A DNA stretch of 64,000 nucleotides from Coriobacteriia bacterium (GCA_030652115.1 JAUSBK010000010.1:1-64000), one strand, 5' to 3'. Numbered from the stretch's first letter, positions 23,491 to 32,717 are shown. The notes: generated by a model from the sequence alone, not told the origin. Program-made: numbers and translations.

Positions 23491-25584
23491 TTGCTCGCGG
23501 AGTTCTTCACTCCTCGCAGCGTCGCAGTCGTCGGCGCATCGCGCGACCCCGGCAAGGTCGGGCATGCGGTGTTCGCCAATCTCCTCGATGGTGGCTTCCC
23601 GGGCGCGGTCTACCCCGTCAATCCCACCGCCCCGGAGATCCTGGGTCATGCGGCCTACGCCTCGCTTACGGCGCTTCCGGAGCGCGTGGACCTTGCGGTC
23701 GTCGTGGTTCCCGCACACGTGGCCCCGGCCGTCATCGTTGAGTGCGGTACGCTCGGCATCCCGGCGGCGATCGTCATCTCCGCAGGCTTCAGGGAGACAG
23801 GTCCCGCAGGCGCGGTGCTCGAGCGGGAGCTGGTCAGTGCGGCGCGAGAAGGCGGCGTGCGCATTCTGGGGCCGAACTGCCTGGGACTGATCGCCACGCG
23901 CGGTCATCTCAACGCTTCGTTCGCGCCGATCATGCCCACCCCGGGCTCCATCTCCTTCCTCTCGCAATCGGGCGCGCTCGGCACCGCCATCCTCGATTGG
24001 GCGGCGGGTGAGCGCATCGGGCTCGGGCATTTCGTCAGCCTCGGGAACAAGGCAGATGTCTCCGAGGTGGATCTCGTGCGTGCGTGGTCTCAGGACGCCG
24101 ATACGGGTGTCGTGGTCGCGTACCTCGAGGCCATCACCGATGGCCGTGCGTTCGTCGAGTCGGTGAGCGAGCTCGTGCAGCGCGTGCCATTCATCGCGCT
24201 CACCGCGGGCAGTTCCGACGCCGGCGCCCGCGCGGTGTCATCGCACACGGGCAGTCTTGCCGGCTCCCGGGCGGCGTATGACGCGGCCTTCCGCAAGGCG
24301 GGCGCGATCCGGGCGCGCACGGTCGAGGAGCTCTTCGACTTCGCCGAGGGCTTCGCGCGTCAGCCACTTCCCGCTGGATCCGGGACGGTGATCCTCACCA
24401 ACGCGGGCGGGCCGGCGATCCTTGCCACCGATGCGTGCGAAGAGCTGGGAGTCGCGCTGGCGACGCTCGAGTCGGAGACCACGGCCGCCTTGCGCGATGT
24501 GCTGCCTGCCGCAGCTGCTGTGTACAACCCCGTCGACATCCTCGGCGACGCTCCCGCCTCACGCTACGCTGATGCCGCACGGATCATCCTCACCGACCCC
24601 AACGTGTCTTCGCTCGTTGTGGTGCTCACGCCCCAGGCGATGACCGAGGCCGAGGCGACCGCAGTCGCCATTGCCGATGCGATCGACGGAACCGGGATAA
24701 CAACGCTCGCCGTCTTCATGGGTGATTCCACCGTCGCCTCGGCGGTCCAGGTGCTCAAGGAGCGAAACATCCCGGGCTACTCGTTCCCCGAGCGGGCCGT
24801 TGCGACTCTGGCCGCCATGGAGCAGTACCACGCGTTCCGTGAGCGCCCGGCAGGGGAGCCCTGCGCCGAGGAGATCGATGACGCGACGGTCCGGTCCGCA
24901 ATCGACCACGCGCGCGAGGCGCATCGGACGTTCATCACAGAGGCCTCGGCACAACGCGTCGCCGAGGCGTGCGGTATCGCGACTCCGCGTGCGGGGACGG
25001 CGACCGATCTTGCAGCAGCCCGCAAAATGGCTTCCGAGTTCGGCTATCCGGTCGTGCTCAAGATCGCGAGCCCGGACATCCTGCACAAGTCCGACATCGG
25101 CGGCATAGAGCTGGATGTTGGCGACGATGATGGCGTTGTCGGGGCCTACGAGCGGATTCTCGCACGCGTCACGCAGCGGATGCCCGACGCGCACATCTGG
25201 GGCGTCACGGTCCAACAGCAGTTGCCGCCGGGACGCGAGGTCATCATCGGTGTCAACCGCGACGTCAACTTCGGCCCGATTCTCATGTTCGGTCTCGGCG
25301 GCATCTATGTGGAGGTCCTTCAGGACGTCACGTTCCGGCTGTGTCCTGTCACTCCGCGGGAAGCACGCGAGATGATTTCCGAGATTCGCGCGTACGGGCT
25401 GCTCCGCGGAGCCCGGGGGGCCGCGCCGGCGGACGTGGACGCGATAGTGGACGTCATCTGCAGGATCTCGGCGCTGGCCATGGCGTTCGACGACATCACT
25501 GAACTGGATATCAATCCCCTGATCGTCGGCGACAGGGGACAGGGAGCGATCGCCGCTGACATCCGCATCGGGATCGGAGGGTGA
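23491..25584 (+). CDS. Acyl-CoA synthetase (ADP-forming), fused alpha and beta subunits (acetate--CoA ligase type)
   Basis: A 697-residue protein that couples acyl-CoA hydrolysis to ATP formation, or the reverse. Residues about 1-450 are the CoA-binding and ligase domains of the alpha subunit (SVAVVGASRDPGKVG at the start; SSHTGSLAGS around the expected phospho-histidine). Residues about 470-697 are the ATP-grasp beta part (AEACGIATPR, GYPVVLKIASPDILHKSDIGG, ELDINPLIV). The start is TTG at 23491, 4 bases after AGGAGGAGG; the frame is open 21 codons further but overlaps the terminator. Anaerobes use this enzyme to make ATP from acetyl-CoA. The next gene encodes a BioD-like/DRTGG protein and lies 2 bp downstream. 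Confidence 0.92.
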   Translation: MLAEFFTPRSVAVVGASRDPGKVGHAVFANLLDGGFPGAVYPVNPTAPEILGHAAYASLTALPERVDLAVVVVPAHVAPAVIVECGTLGIPAAIVISAGFRETGPAGAVLERELVSAAREGGVRILGPNCLGLIATRGHLNASFAPIMPTPGSISFLSQSGALGTAILDWAAGERIGLGHFVSLGNKADVSEVDLVRAWSQDADTGVVVAYLEAITDGRAFVESVSELVQRVPFIALTAGSSDAGARAVSSHTGSLAGSRAAYDAAFRKAGAIRARTVEELFDFAEGFARQPLPAGSGTVILTNAGGPAILATDACEELGVALATLESETTAALRDVLPAAAAVYNPVDILGDAPASRYADAARIILTDPNVSSLVVVLTPQAMTEAEATAVAIADAIDGTGITTLAVFMGDSTVASAVQVLKERNIPGYSFPERAVATLAAMEQYHAFRERPAGEPCAEEIDDATVRSAIDHAREAHRTFITEASAQRVAEACGIATPRAGTATDLAAARKMASEFGYPVVLKIASPDILHKSDIGGIELDVGDDDGVVGAYERILARVTQRMPDAHIWGVTVQQQLPPGREVIIGVNRDVNFGPILMFGLGGIYVEVLQDVTFRLCPVTPREAREMISEIRAYGLLRGARGAAPADVDAIVDVICRISALAMAFDDITELDINPLIVGDRGQGAIAADIRIGIGG

Positions 25585-25586
25585 GC

Positions 25587-26654
25587 ATGCGCACCATTGT
25601 CGTGACCTCGACCAAACCGTACACCGGCAAGAGCAGTCTGTGCATCGCGCTGATCGGCTACCTCGCCGGGCGCGGCCTCGACGTCGGGTACTTCAAGCCG
25701 TACGGCACGATGCCTGTCATCGAAGGTGACCTCACCACGGACGAGGACGCGCTTTACGTGAACCGTGTGTTGCCGCGGCCGTCCGCTCTCGCCGACGTCT
25801 GTCCGGTCGTGCGCACCCAGGGGCTGATCGAGCGCGTTCTTGGCGGTGAGTCCGTGACGAGTGATGAGGCCGTTCGCGCCGCGTTCGACCGCTGCGCGGA
25901 GGGCCGCGACGTGATGATCGTCGAGGGCCCGACCGAGCCGGCGCAAGGCTCCTCGGTGGGGCTCTCCGCCGCCACGATCGCCCGACTCGTGGACGGCCGG
26001 GTCCTGCTCGTCGACCGTCCGCGGCCGACGGATCTCCCCGAAGACGCCCTGTGGGTCGCCTCGGTGCTGGGCGACCGCCTGGGAGGAGTCGTCCTCAACG
26101 GGATTGATGAGTCCAGGCTCCGCGTGGTGAGCGAGCGAGTCGCCCCGTTCCTGGAAGGCCGGGGCGTGCCCGTCCTGGGCGTGATCCCGCACGACCCGAG
26201 CCTCAGCTCGGTGACCGTTGCCGAGATCGTCGAGGCGCTCAACGGGACGGTACTGACCGCGCCGGATCGCGTGGGGGACACGGTCGAATCGTTCATGGTC
26301 GGCGCGATGGGCCAGGACAAGGCGTTGCGTTTCTTCCGCAGGAAGACCAACAAGGCGGTCATCACCGGCGGCGACCGCGCTGATGTGCAGCTGGCCGCGC
26401 TGGAGACGAGCACGCGGTGCATCGTGCTGACTGGCAATCAGGTTCCGGGCGCGACGGTCATGTCACGTGCCGAGGACCTGGGCGTTCCGATGGTGCTGGT
26501 GGATACCGACACGCTTACTGCTGTCGAGCGGATGGAGTTCCTGTTCGGCCGCGTGCATCTGCACGACCCCGTGAAGGCGGCACGCATCCGCGAGATGTTC
26601 GAACGAGATGTGGACCTGAACCGGCTTTCGGCGATCTTCGGGCTCGACGCCTGA
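25587..26654 (+). CDS. BioD-like P-loop / DRTGG domain protein (phosphotransacetylase N-terminal-like)
   Basis: A 355-residue protein. Residues 1-200 form a P-loop domain of the dethiobiotin-synthetase/CobB-like type, with VVTSTKPYTGKSSLCIAL at the start and an IVEGPTEPAQG strand. Residues about 215-320 resemble a DRTGG domain (VGAMGQDKALRFF, KAVITGGDRADV). The same architecture forms the N-terminal regulatory half of long phosphotransacetylases, but the catalytic Pta domain is absent. ATG at 25587 has GGAGGGTGAG; a GTG at 25581 is possible. It is coupled to the ADP-forming acyl-CoA synthetase, so a regulatory link to acetyl-CoA/acetate flux is a reasonable inference. Confidence 0.82.
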   Translation: MRTIVVTSTKPYTGKSSLCIALIGYLAGRGLDVGYFKPYGTMPVIEGDLTTDEDALYVNRVLPRPSALADVCPVVRTQGLIERVLGGESVTSDEAVRAAFDRCAEGRDVMIVEGPTEPAQGSSVGLSAATIARLVDGRVLLVDRPRPTDLPEDALWVASVLGDRLGGVVLNGIDESRLRVVSERVAPFLEGRGVPVLGVIPHDPSLSSVTVAEIVEALNGTVLTAPDRVGDTVESFMVGAMGQDKALRFFRRKTNKAVITGGDRADVQLAALETSTRCIVLTGNQVPGATVMSRAEDLGVPMVLVDTDTLTAVERMEFLFGRVHLHDPVKAARIREMFERDVDLNRLSAIFGLDA

Positions 26655-26673
26655 GTCGAGACGAGGAGCACGA

Positions 26674-27678
26674 ATGACCCAGAATGGCACAGCGATCGTC
26701 GTGGACGCCATGGGTGGCGACCACGCACCCGGCGTGGTGGCCGAAGGCCTAGCCCTCGCGCTTGCGGCCGATCCGGAGCTTCTGGTTCTGCTTGTCGGCC
26801 CGGAGGCTGTCGTGGCGCCGCTTGCATCCGACCGCTGCGAGCCGGTGATCGCGACCGAGGTCATCGGCATGGGCGAACACCCTGCGGCAGCCGTGCGCGG
26901 CAAGAAGGACTCCTCGATCGTTGTAGGGTGCCGGCTGGTGAAAGACGGACGAGCCGGAGGCTTCTTCAGCGCCGGCAGCACCGGGGCGTGCATGGCCGCA
27001 GCGACGCTCGTGATGGGGCGGATCCCGGGCATCGCCCGGCCGGCTATCGCCGCTGTCATTCCCGCTGCCGCCAGGCCGACTGTCCTGCTCGATGTTGGCG
27101 CTAACGCTGACGTGAAGGCCGACATGCTCGTCCAGTTCGCCGGCATGGGTGCCGCGTACGCGCGGGTCATGCTGGGCGTGACCGAGCCGAGCGTCGGACT
27201 CCTGAACATCGGAGAAGAGCCGTCCAAAGGCTCCGCGCTCGCACAGGAGGCGCATGAGCTGATGGCGGCCTCGGTTCCCGGGTTCGTCGGGAACGTCGAG
27301 GGGCGTGAGGTTCCTGCAGGCACCGTCGACGTCATCGTGACCGATGGATTCACCGGGAACGTGACGCTCAAGGTGCTCGAAGGGCTCGCGTCGGTGCTCT
27401 TCAAAGAGATGAAGACCGCACTCACTTCAACGCTGCCGAACCGTCTGGCGGCGTCGGTCGTGGCGCCGGCGATCCGAGAACTCAAGGATCGACTCGACCC
27501 GGACGCCTACGGCGGAGCGCCTCTGCTCGGGGTGAACGGAGTGTGCATCATCGGCCACGGCAGCTCGGGCGCACAGGCCATCGCGAACGGGATAGCGGCG
27601 ACCGCGCGAGCCGTGCGCGGAGACCTGACGGGTACGATCGCGCGCGCCGCGGGCGATGGTGCAGGAACCGACGAGTAG
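26674..27678 (+). CDS. plsX: Phosphate acyltransferase PlsX
   Basis: Interconverts acyl-ACP and acyl-phosphate, feeding phospholipid synthesis via PlsY. The 334-residue protein starts IVVDAMGGDHAPGVV, the family hallmark, and carries GFFSAGSTGACMA, LLNIGEEPSKG, FVGNVEGREV and TDGFTGNVTLK. ATG at 26674 follows GAGGAG. It opens the fatty-acid cluster and is the natural partner of the FakA/FakB pair near 16-19 kb, since both deliver acyl-phosphate. Confidence 0.97.
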   Translation: MTQNGTAIVVDAMGGDHAPGVVAEGLALALAADPELLVLLVGPEAVVAPLASDRCEPVIATEVIGMGEHPAAAVRGKKDSSIVVGCRLVKDGRAGGFFSAGSTGACMAAATLVMGRIPGIARPAIAAVIPAAARPTVLLDVGANADVKADMLVQFAGMGAAYARVMLGVTEPSVGLLNIGEEPSKGSALAQEAHELMAASVPGFVGNVEGREVPAGTVDVIVTDGFTGNVTLKVLEGLASVLFKEMKTALTSTLPNRLAASVVAPAIRELKDRLDPDAYGGAPLLGVNGVCIIGHGSSGAQAIANGIAATARAVRGDLTGTIARAAGDGAGTDE

Positions 27679-27692
27679 CGGCCCGTTCGAGG

Positions 27693-27720
27693 TTGCCGTG
27701 ACGGGTCAAACGTGTACACT
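27693..27720 (+). promoter_or_regulatory. Predicted promoter of the fabH operon
   Basis: TTGCCG (27693-27698), a 16-bp spacer and TACACT (27715-27720). The start would lie near 27727, giving a leader of about 58 bases before fabH. Confidence 0.65.
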
Positions 27721-27725
27721 ACACG
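27711..27725. promoter_or_regulatory. Inverted repeat over the fabH -10, candidate operator
   Basis: A perfect 6-3-6 inverted repeat, CGTGTA-CAC-TACACG, covers the -10 element of the predicted fabH promoter. A regulator bound here would block transcription. No regulator is encoded nearby and I do not recognise the motif as FapR or FabT. Confidence 0.4.
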
Positions 27726-27784
27726 GACACTGACGTGCGTCGGGCGCGCAAGCGCGGCGCTGGACGTAAGGGACCACTCGCCCC

Positions 27785-28777
27785 ATGCCACACGCCGCGA
27801 TCACCGGAATCGGCGCCTATCTGCCGGAGAAGGTGCTCACCAACCACGATCTCGAGTCGATGGTGGATACCTCCGACGAGTGGATCGCCACGCGAACGGG
27901 CATCCGGGAGCGTCACATCGCCGGAGAAGGCGAGTCCACGTCGACTCTCGGAGCGGCAGCGGCACGTCGTGCGCTCGAGGACGCGGGTATCGGTGCGGCT
28001 GACCTCGACCTGATCGTCGTCGGCACATCGAGCCCCGACCACATCTTCCCGTCCACAGCTGCGCTCATCCAGCATGCCATCGGGGCATCGTGCCCGGCGG
28101 TCGACGTGATGGCTGCGTGCACGAGCTTCGTGTTCGCGCTGCAGAGCGCCGTCTCGACGATCGAGAGCGGGCGCGCGCGCCGCGCACTCGTTGTAGGCGC
28201 CGATGCTTTGACGCGCCACGTGGACTTCACGGATCGTGCCACTTGCGTGCTCTTTGGTGATGGCGCGGGCGCTGTGGTCCTTGAGGCTTCCGAAGAGGCG
28301 GGTGTACTCGGCATCGACCTCGGCACGGATGGCTCCGGCTCCGAAGTGCTCATGGTTCGTGCCGGCGGGTCGGCTGCGCCGTGCACACCGGCGCGCCTCG
28401 TGGCAGGAGAGCAGTACGTACGCATGGCGGGAAGCGAGGTATTCAAGTTCGCGGTTCGGGTGATCCCCGAGACAACGCGCCGCGCCCTCGAAGCCTCGGG
28501 CCTGTCTGTTGAGGATGTCGCCTGGCTTGTCCCGCACCAGGCCAACCAGCGGATACTGCTCACCGTTGCCGAGCGGCTCGGTCTCCCGGCCTCGCGCGTC
28601 TTCTCGAATATCGCCTCGGTGGGGAACACATCCGCGGCATCCATACCGCTCGCTCTCAACGACCTGTATACTGACGGCCAACTCAAGCCCGGGGACGTGG
28701 TGGCGCTGGTGGGATTCGGTGCCGGACTGACCTGGGGGGCGGCTATCGTCCGCTGGACGAAGGGGCTACCGGCATGA
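27785..28777 (+). CDS. fabH: 3-oxoacyl-ACP synthase III
   Basis: Starts fatty-acid synthesis by condensing an acyl-CoA primer with malonyl-ACP. The 330-residue protein has the catalytic triad: Cys112 in MAACTSF, His in VPHQANQRIL near residue 253 and Asn in VGNTSAASIP near residue 282. The N-terminus with DEWIATRTGIRERHIA is typical. The ribosome-binding site is weak (TAAGGGA about 14 bases upstream). It overlaps fabK by ATGA. Confidence 0.97.
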   Translation: MPHAAITGIGAYLPEKVLTNHDLESMVDTSDEWIATRTGIRERHIAGEGESTSTLGAAAARRALEDAGIGAADLDLIVVGTSSPDHIFPSTAALIQHAIGASCPAVDVMAACTSFVFALQSAVSTIESGRARRALVVGADALTRHVDFTDRATCVLFGDGAGAVVLEASEEAGVLGIDLGTDGSGSEVLMVRAGGSAAPCTPARLVAGEQYVRMAGSEVFKFAVRVIPETTRRALEASGLSVEDVAWLVPHQANQRILLTVAERLGLPASRVFSNIASVGNTSAASIPLALNDLYTDGQLKPGDVVALVGFGAGLTWGAAIVRWTKGLPA

Positions 28778-29721
28778 CCCTCAGGACCAGGCTCACGACA
28801 CTGCTCGGTATCGAGCATCCGATCATCCAGGGCGGCATGGCGTGGACCGCGACCGCCGAGCTTGCCGGCGCCGTGAGCAATGCAGGTGGTCTCGGCATCA
28901 TCGGCGCCGGACACATGCCCACCGACCTCCTCCGCGAGCAGATCAGGGGCGCGAAGGCGATCACGTCGCGCCCCTTCGGCGTGAATCTCATGCTCCTCAC
29001 ACCGCACATCGACGAACTGGTGCAAATGGTGCTCGACGAGCACGTACCGGTCGTGACCACAGGCGCGGGTAATCCCGGCAAGTACATGGCGGCTCTGATG
29101 GACGCCGGCATCAAGGTCATCCCGATCGTGCCCTCGGTGGCGCTCGCGAAGCGGATGGAATCCATCGGCGCGGACGCCGTCATCGGCGAAGGCATGGAGG
29201 CCGGCGGTCACATCGGCGAGCTCACGACCATGGTGCTCACCCCCCAGCTCGTGGATGCGATTGACGTGCCGGTCATCGCAGCCGGCGGCATCGCCGATGG
29301 GCGCGGACTGGCCGCGGCGTTCGCGCTCGGGGCCGAGGGCGTCCAGGTGGGCACGCGCTTCATGTGCGCGACAGAATGCACGATCCATCCGTCGGTCAAG
29401 GCGGAGGTCATCAAGGCAAAGGACCGCGACACGGTGGTCACAGGGCGCTCGACCGGCCATCCCGTGCGGGTCATCAAGAACAAGCTCGCCCGGGAGATCA
29501 TGGAGCTCGATCGCGAGAACAAGGCTGATGAGATCGAAGCGCTCGGTGCCGGCAAGCTTGCGCTGGCGATGCGACAGGGCGACATCCAGATGGGAAGCCT
29601 CATGGCGGGCCAGGCGGCAGCCATGGTGACCTGCATCGAGCCTGCGGCGGAGATCATCGCGGCGATACTCTCAGAAGCCGAGGAGATCTTGCGCACGTTG
29701 CCCGGACGGGTCGGCCTGTAA
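28774..29721 (+). CDS. fabK: Enoyl-ACP reductase II (FMN-dependent, FabK)
   Basis: Reduces the enoyl-ACP double bond in the last step of each elongation cycle. The 315-residue TIM-barrel flavoprotein shows HPIIQGGMAWTATAELAGAV at the start, FGVNLMLLTP, VIGEGMEAGGHIGE and the phosphate-binding IAAGGIADGRG, the usual FabK pattern. It follows fabH with an ATGA overlap and precedes fabD by 2 bases. The second FabK-like gene at 31755 differs, most clearly in its C-terminus. Confidence 0.93.
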   Translation: MTLRTRLTTLLGIEHPIIQGGMAWTATAELAGAVSNAGGLGIIGAGHMPTDLLREQIRGAKAITSRPFGVNLMLLTPHIDELVQMVLDEHVPVVTTGAGNPGKYMAALMDAGIKVIPIVPSVALAKRMESIGADAVIGEGMEAGGHIGELTTMVLTPQLVDAIDVPVIAAGGIADGRGLAAAFALGAEGVQVGTRFMCATECTIHPSVKAEVIKAKDRDTVVTGRSTGHPVRVIKNKLAREIMELDRENKADEIEALGAGKLALAMRQGDIQMGSLMAGQAAAMVTCIEPAAEIIAAILSEAEEILRTLPGRVGL

Positions 29722-29723
29722 GG

Positions 29724-30641
29724 ATGGCGCCGGTACTTGCATTCGTCTTTCCGGGGCAGGGATCCCAGCGGGTCGGGATGCTCGCAGCGTTCTCCAGCGA
29801 CGAGACGGTCACGAGACTGCTCGACGCGGCCGAAGCACTCTCGGGCCTCCCGCTCGCGCGCATCGCGGCCGACGGTCCCGATGCCGAGCTCGCCGACACT
29901 CGCGCGGCCCAGCCGCTGCTCTACCTTGCCGACTGGTTCTGGGCCGCGAGGCTGGAGGCGCGGGGAATCGCGCCGTCCTTCGTCGCGGGACATAGCCTCG
30001 GCGAACTCGCAGCGCTGGCCTTCGCGGGCGTCTTCTCCGTGGAAGCCGGCCTTGAGCTCGTGGTGACGCGGTCGCGGATCATGGCCGAAGCGGCCTCGGC
30101 AACACCCGGCACTATGGCCGCCGTTCTCGGCATGGACGGCGAGACGATCGCCAGTGTGCTCGACGGAATGAGCGGCGTGTGGATTGCGAACGACAACGCC
30201 GCGGGGCAGGTCGTGGTCTCGGGTACGCATGCGGGGGTGGAGCACGCGATCGCGGCCCTGCTGGCTTCTGGAGCCCGCAAGGTCGTCCCGCTCAACGTTG
30301 CCGGACCCTTCCACAGCCCGCTCATGGCGCGAGCGCGCGATGCGTTCGCCGAAGTCGTGGATCAGGCGGCATTCGCCGATGCACGAGTACCGGTGCTGCA
30401 GAACACCCTGCCCGAGCCGACGCAGGCTGCAGTCGAGATCCGCGCGCGGCTGCGTGATCAGATCGTGAGCCCGGTTCGCTGGACGGAGACGATGGGCGCG
30501 CTCGTGGATGCGGGCGTGACCACGGTGGTAGAGACAGGCCCCGGCGCCGTGCTGACCGGTCTTGCGCGGCGCATGGAAGGCATCACCGCGCTCTCCGTTG
30601 AGGGGGACGGGGTAGAACGGGTGGAAGAGGTGATCTCGTGA
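29724..30641 (+). CDS. fabD: Malonyl-CoA:ACP transacylase
   Basis: Moves malonyl from CoA to ACP. The 305-residue protein shows FVFPGQGSQ at the N-terminus, nucleophile Ser91 in GHSLGELAAL and catalytic His197 in GPFHSPLM. It overlaps the fabG GTG by 4 bases, so translation is coupled. Confidence 0.97.
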   Translation: MAPVLAFVFPGQGSQRVGMLAAFSSDETVTRLLDAAEALSGLPLARIAADGPDAELADTRAAQPLLYLADWFWAARLEARGIAPSFVAGHSLGELAALAFAGVFSVEAGLELVVTRSRIMAEAASATPGTMAAVLGMDGETIASVLDGMSGVWIANDNAAGQVVVSGTHAGVEHAIAALLASGARKVVPLNVAGPFHSPLMARARDAFAEVVDQAAFADARVPVLQNTLPEPTQAAVEIRARLRDQIVSPVRWTETMGALVDAGVTTVVETGPGAVLTGLARRMEGITALSVEGDGVERVEEVIS

Positions 30642-31390
30642 GCAAACGGCTTGAAGGACGTGTGGCGCTCGTTACGGGCGCATCCCGCGGCATCGGCGCA
30701 GCCATCGCACTCAGGCTCGCTGCCGAAGGTGCGACTGTTGCGGTCAACTATGCGGGTAGGGCGGACGCCGCAGCCGAGGTGGTGGGTGCGATCGAGTCCG
30801 CCGGCGGCACGGGCAAGGCGTTCCAGGCCGACATCAGCGATCCCGCCGCGTGCACAGCGCTCGTGAACGCGGTGGCGGAGGAGTTCGGTGCTCTCGACAT
30901 CCTCGTGAACAACGCAGGCATCACGCGTGACGGACTGCTCGTCCGCATGTCCGATGATGACTGGAGCTCCGTCATTGACACGAATCTCTCGGGTGCCTTC
31001 TACGCGACCCGTGCTGCCGGCAAGATCATGATGAAGGCCCGCGCGGGTTCGATCGTGACCATCGCGTCGGTGGTCGGGCTGGTAGGCAACGCGGGCCAGG
31101 TGAACTACGCTGCCGCAAAGGCAGGTCTGGTGGGTATGACGAAGGCGGTGGCACGCGAGCTCGCCTCGCGCAACGTCCGGGCGAATGCGATCGCTCCCGG
31201 GTTCATCGCGACCGAGATGACCGACGCGTTGCCCGACTCGGCCCGGGAGGCCGCAGCAGCTACCATTGCGATGCGGCGTTTCGGCACACCGGAAGACGTA
31301 GCGTCTGCCGTGGCGTTTCTGGCAAGCGACGATGCGTCCTATATCACCGGTCAGGTCATCGCCGTCGACGGCGGCATGACGTTCGTATAG
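30638..31390 (+). CDS. fabG: 3-oxoacyl-ACP reductase
   Basis: NADPH-dependent reduction of 3-oxoacyl-ACP. The 250-residue short-chain dehydrogenase has the cofactor site TGASRGIG (13-20), NNAG near 91-94 and catalytic Ser144, Tyr157 and Lys161 (YAAAK). The C-terminus [12 protein letters not shown] is typical of FabG. GTG start at 30638 overlaps fabD. Confidence 0.97.
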   Translation: MSKRLEGRVALVTGASRGIGAAIALRLAAEGATVAVNYAGRADAAAEVVGAIESAGGTGKAFQADISDPAACTALVNAVAEEFGALDILVNNAGITRDGLLVRMSDDDWSSVIDTNLSGAFYATRAAGKIMMKARAGSIVTIASVVGLVGNAGQVNYAAAKAGLVGMTKAVARELASRNVRANAIAPGFIATEMTDALPDSAREAAAATIAMRRFGTPEDVASAVAFLASDDASYITGQVIAVDGGMTFV

Positions 31391-31431
31391 AGGCCGGATC
31401 CACGCGAGAAGCGCGGAAGGAGGTGTTTCGT

Positions 31432-31674
31432 ATGGAGCACGAGGAGATCTTCGTCAAGGTCAAGGAAGTCATCGTCGACCAGCTTTCGGTCGAGGAGGAC
31501 GATGTGACCGCCGATGCGTCGTTCTTCGACGACCTGGGTGCCGACTCGCTCGACATCGTCGAGCTCGTCATGGCGCTCGAGGACTCGTTCGGCATCTCCA
31601 TCCCGGATGAGGATGCAGAGTCGATCAAGACGGTCGGCGACGCGGTGGACTACATCGCCGCCAACATGGAGTAG
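31432..31674 (+). CDS. acpP: Acyl carrier protein
   Basis: An 80-residue acidic protein that carries growing acyl chains. Ser39 in [13 protein letters not shown] is the phosphopantetheine attachment site. ATG at 31432 follows AAGGAGGT at a spacing of 7; the upstream in-frame GTG lies inside that ribosome-binding site and is unlikely to be used. A strong hairpin follows the gene. Confidence 0.98.
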   Translation: MEHEEIFVKVKEVIVDQLSVEEDDVTADASFFDDLGADSLDIVELVMALEDSFGISIPDEDAESIKTVGDAVDYIAANME

Positions 31675-31697
31675 CGCGGCTGTACGCGGCCGCTTCG

Positions 31698-31733
31698 GGG
31701 CGGCGTCACCGGTTCGTTCGGCTGACGCCGCCC
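31698..31733 (+). terminator. Strong hairpin after acpP (attenuator or mRNA stabiliser)
   Basis: An 11-bp perfect stem, GGGCGGCGTCA (31698-31708) with TGACGCCGCCC (31723-31733), enclosing a further short CCG/CGG pairing. No T-run follows, so it is more likely to limit read-through or protect the acpP 3' end than to terminate fully. Confidence 0.6.
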
Positions 31734-31754
31734 TAGAGACACGGAAGGTACCCC

Positions 31755-32717
31755 ATGGATATGCCCCCGCTCGTCATAGGCTCGAGAACCGCCCGACTAC
31801 CCATCGTGCAGGGCGGCATGGCCGTCCGCATCTCGCTATCGCCGCTTGCTACCGCGGTCGCGCAGGCCGGCGGAGTCGGTATCATCGCCGGGTCAGGGCT
31901 CACTCCGGCCGAGCTGGCCGCCGAGGTTCGCGCCGCACGTGCTGCCACCGACGGCGTGATCGGCGTGAACATCATGGTGGCCGTGCGCATCTTCAAGGAC
32001 CTGGTGCACGCCGCCCTATCCGAAGGCGCGGACCTCATCGTCGCCGGCGCGGGTTTTTCGCGCGACGTGTTCGGCTGGTGCAAGGACGCGGGCGTGGAGA
32101 TGGTGCCGATCGTGGGCTCTGCCCGCGTGGCGAAGCTCTCCGAGAAGTTCGGCGCCTCGGCGGTCGTTGTTGAAGGCGTTGACGCGGGCGGGCACCTCGG
32201 TACCGACCGGCACGTGGACGACCTGCTGCCGGAGATCCTCGAAGCGGTCAGCATCCCGGTGATCGCGGCGGGCGGTATCTGCACCGGCGCGGACATCAAG
32301 CGCATGCTCGATGCGGGTGCTTCGGGTGTCCAGATGGGTTCGCGGTTCGTCGCTACCACGGAGTGCTCGGCGGCCGACGCGTTCAAGGCGATGTACGTGG
32401 CCGCAACCGATGACGACATCGTGCTCACGACAAGCCCCGTGGGCCTGCCGGGACGCGCGATTCGCAATCCGCTCACCGAGAAGCACGCCGCGGGCGATTA
32501 CGAGCGTATCGAGCGGTGCCGCGCATGCCTGAAGGAGTGCGGCAAGGAGTACTGCATCATCGACGCGCTTGAGAAGGCCCAGCGCGGCGATGTCACCACC
32601 GGACTGGTCTTTGCCGGCACGTCCGCTGCGCGGGTCGACGACGTGGTTCCGGCAGCGGTGGTCATCGATCGACTGGTAGCCGAATGGCGTGCAGCCGAAG
32701 AAGGAGTCGCATCATGA
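31755..32717 (+). CDS. FabK-like / nitronate monooxygenase-family flavoprotein with a C-terminal cysteine cluster
   Basis: A 320-residue TIM-barrel flavoprotein related to FabK: LPIVQGGMAVRISLSPLA at the start, VGVNIMVAV-like IGVNIMVAV, VDAGGHLGTD with His147 and IAAGGICTGAD. Unlike FabK it ends in Cys255, Cys258, Cys262 and Cys267 (C-x2-C-x3-C-x4-C), a possible metal or Fe-S site. It lies between acpP and fabF and overlaps fabF by ATGA, so a lipid role (second enoyl reductase or a desaturation/isomerisation step) is likely. Database labels such as nitronate monooxygenase would rest on the shared fold only. ATG at 31755 follows GGAAGG. Confidence 0.8.
   Translation: MDMPPLVIGSRTARLPIVQGGMAVRISLSPLATAVAQAGGVGIIAGSGLTPAELAAEVRAARAATDGVIGVNIMVAVRIFKDLVHAALSEGADLIVAGAGFSRDVFGWCKDAGVEMVPIVGSARVAKLSEKFGASAVVVEGVDAGGHLGTDRHVDDLLPEILEAVSIPVIAAGGICTGADIKRMLDAGASGVQMGSRFVATTECSAADAFKAMYVAATDDDIVLTTSPVGLPGRAIRNPLTEKHAAGDYERIERCRACLKECGKEYCIIDALEKAQRGDVTTGLVFAGTSAARVDDVVPAAVVIDRLVAEWRAAEEGVAS

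Noticed and set aside
31755-32717. Nitronate monooxygenase as a detoxifying enzyme
   Set aside because: Fold-level similarity only; position inside the fab operon and coupling to fabF make a lipid role more likely.
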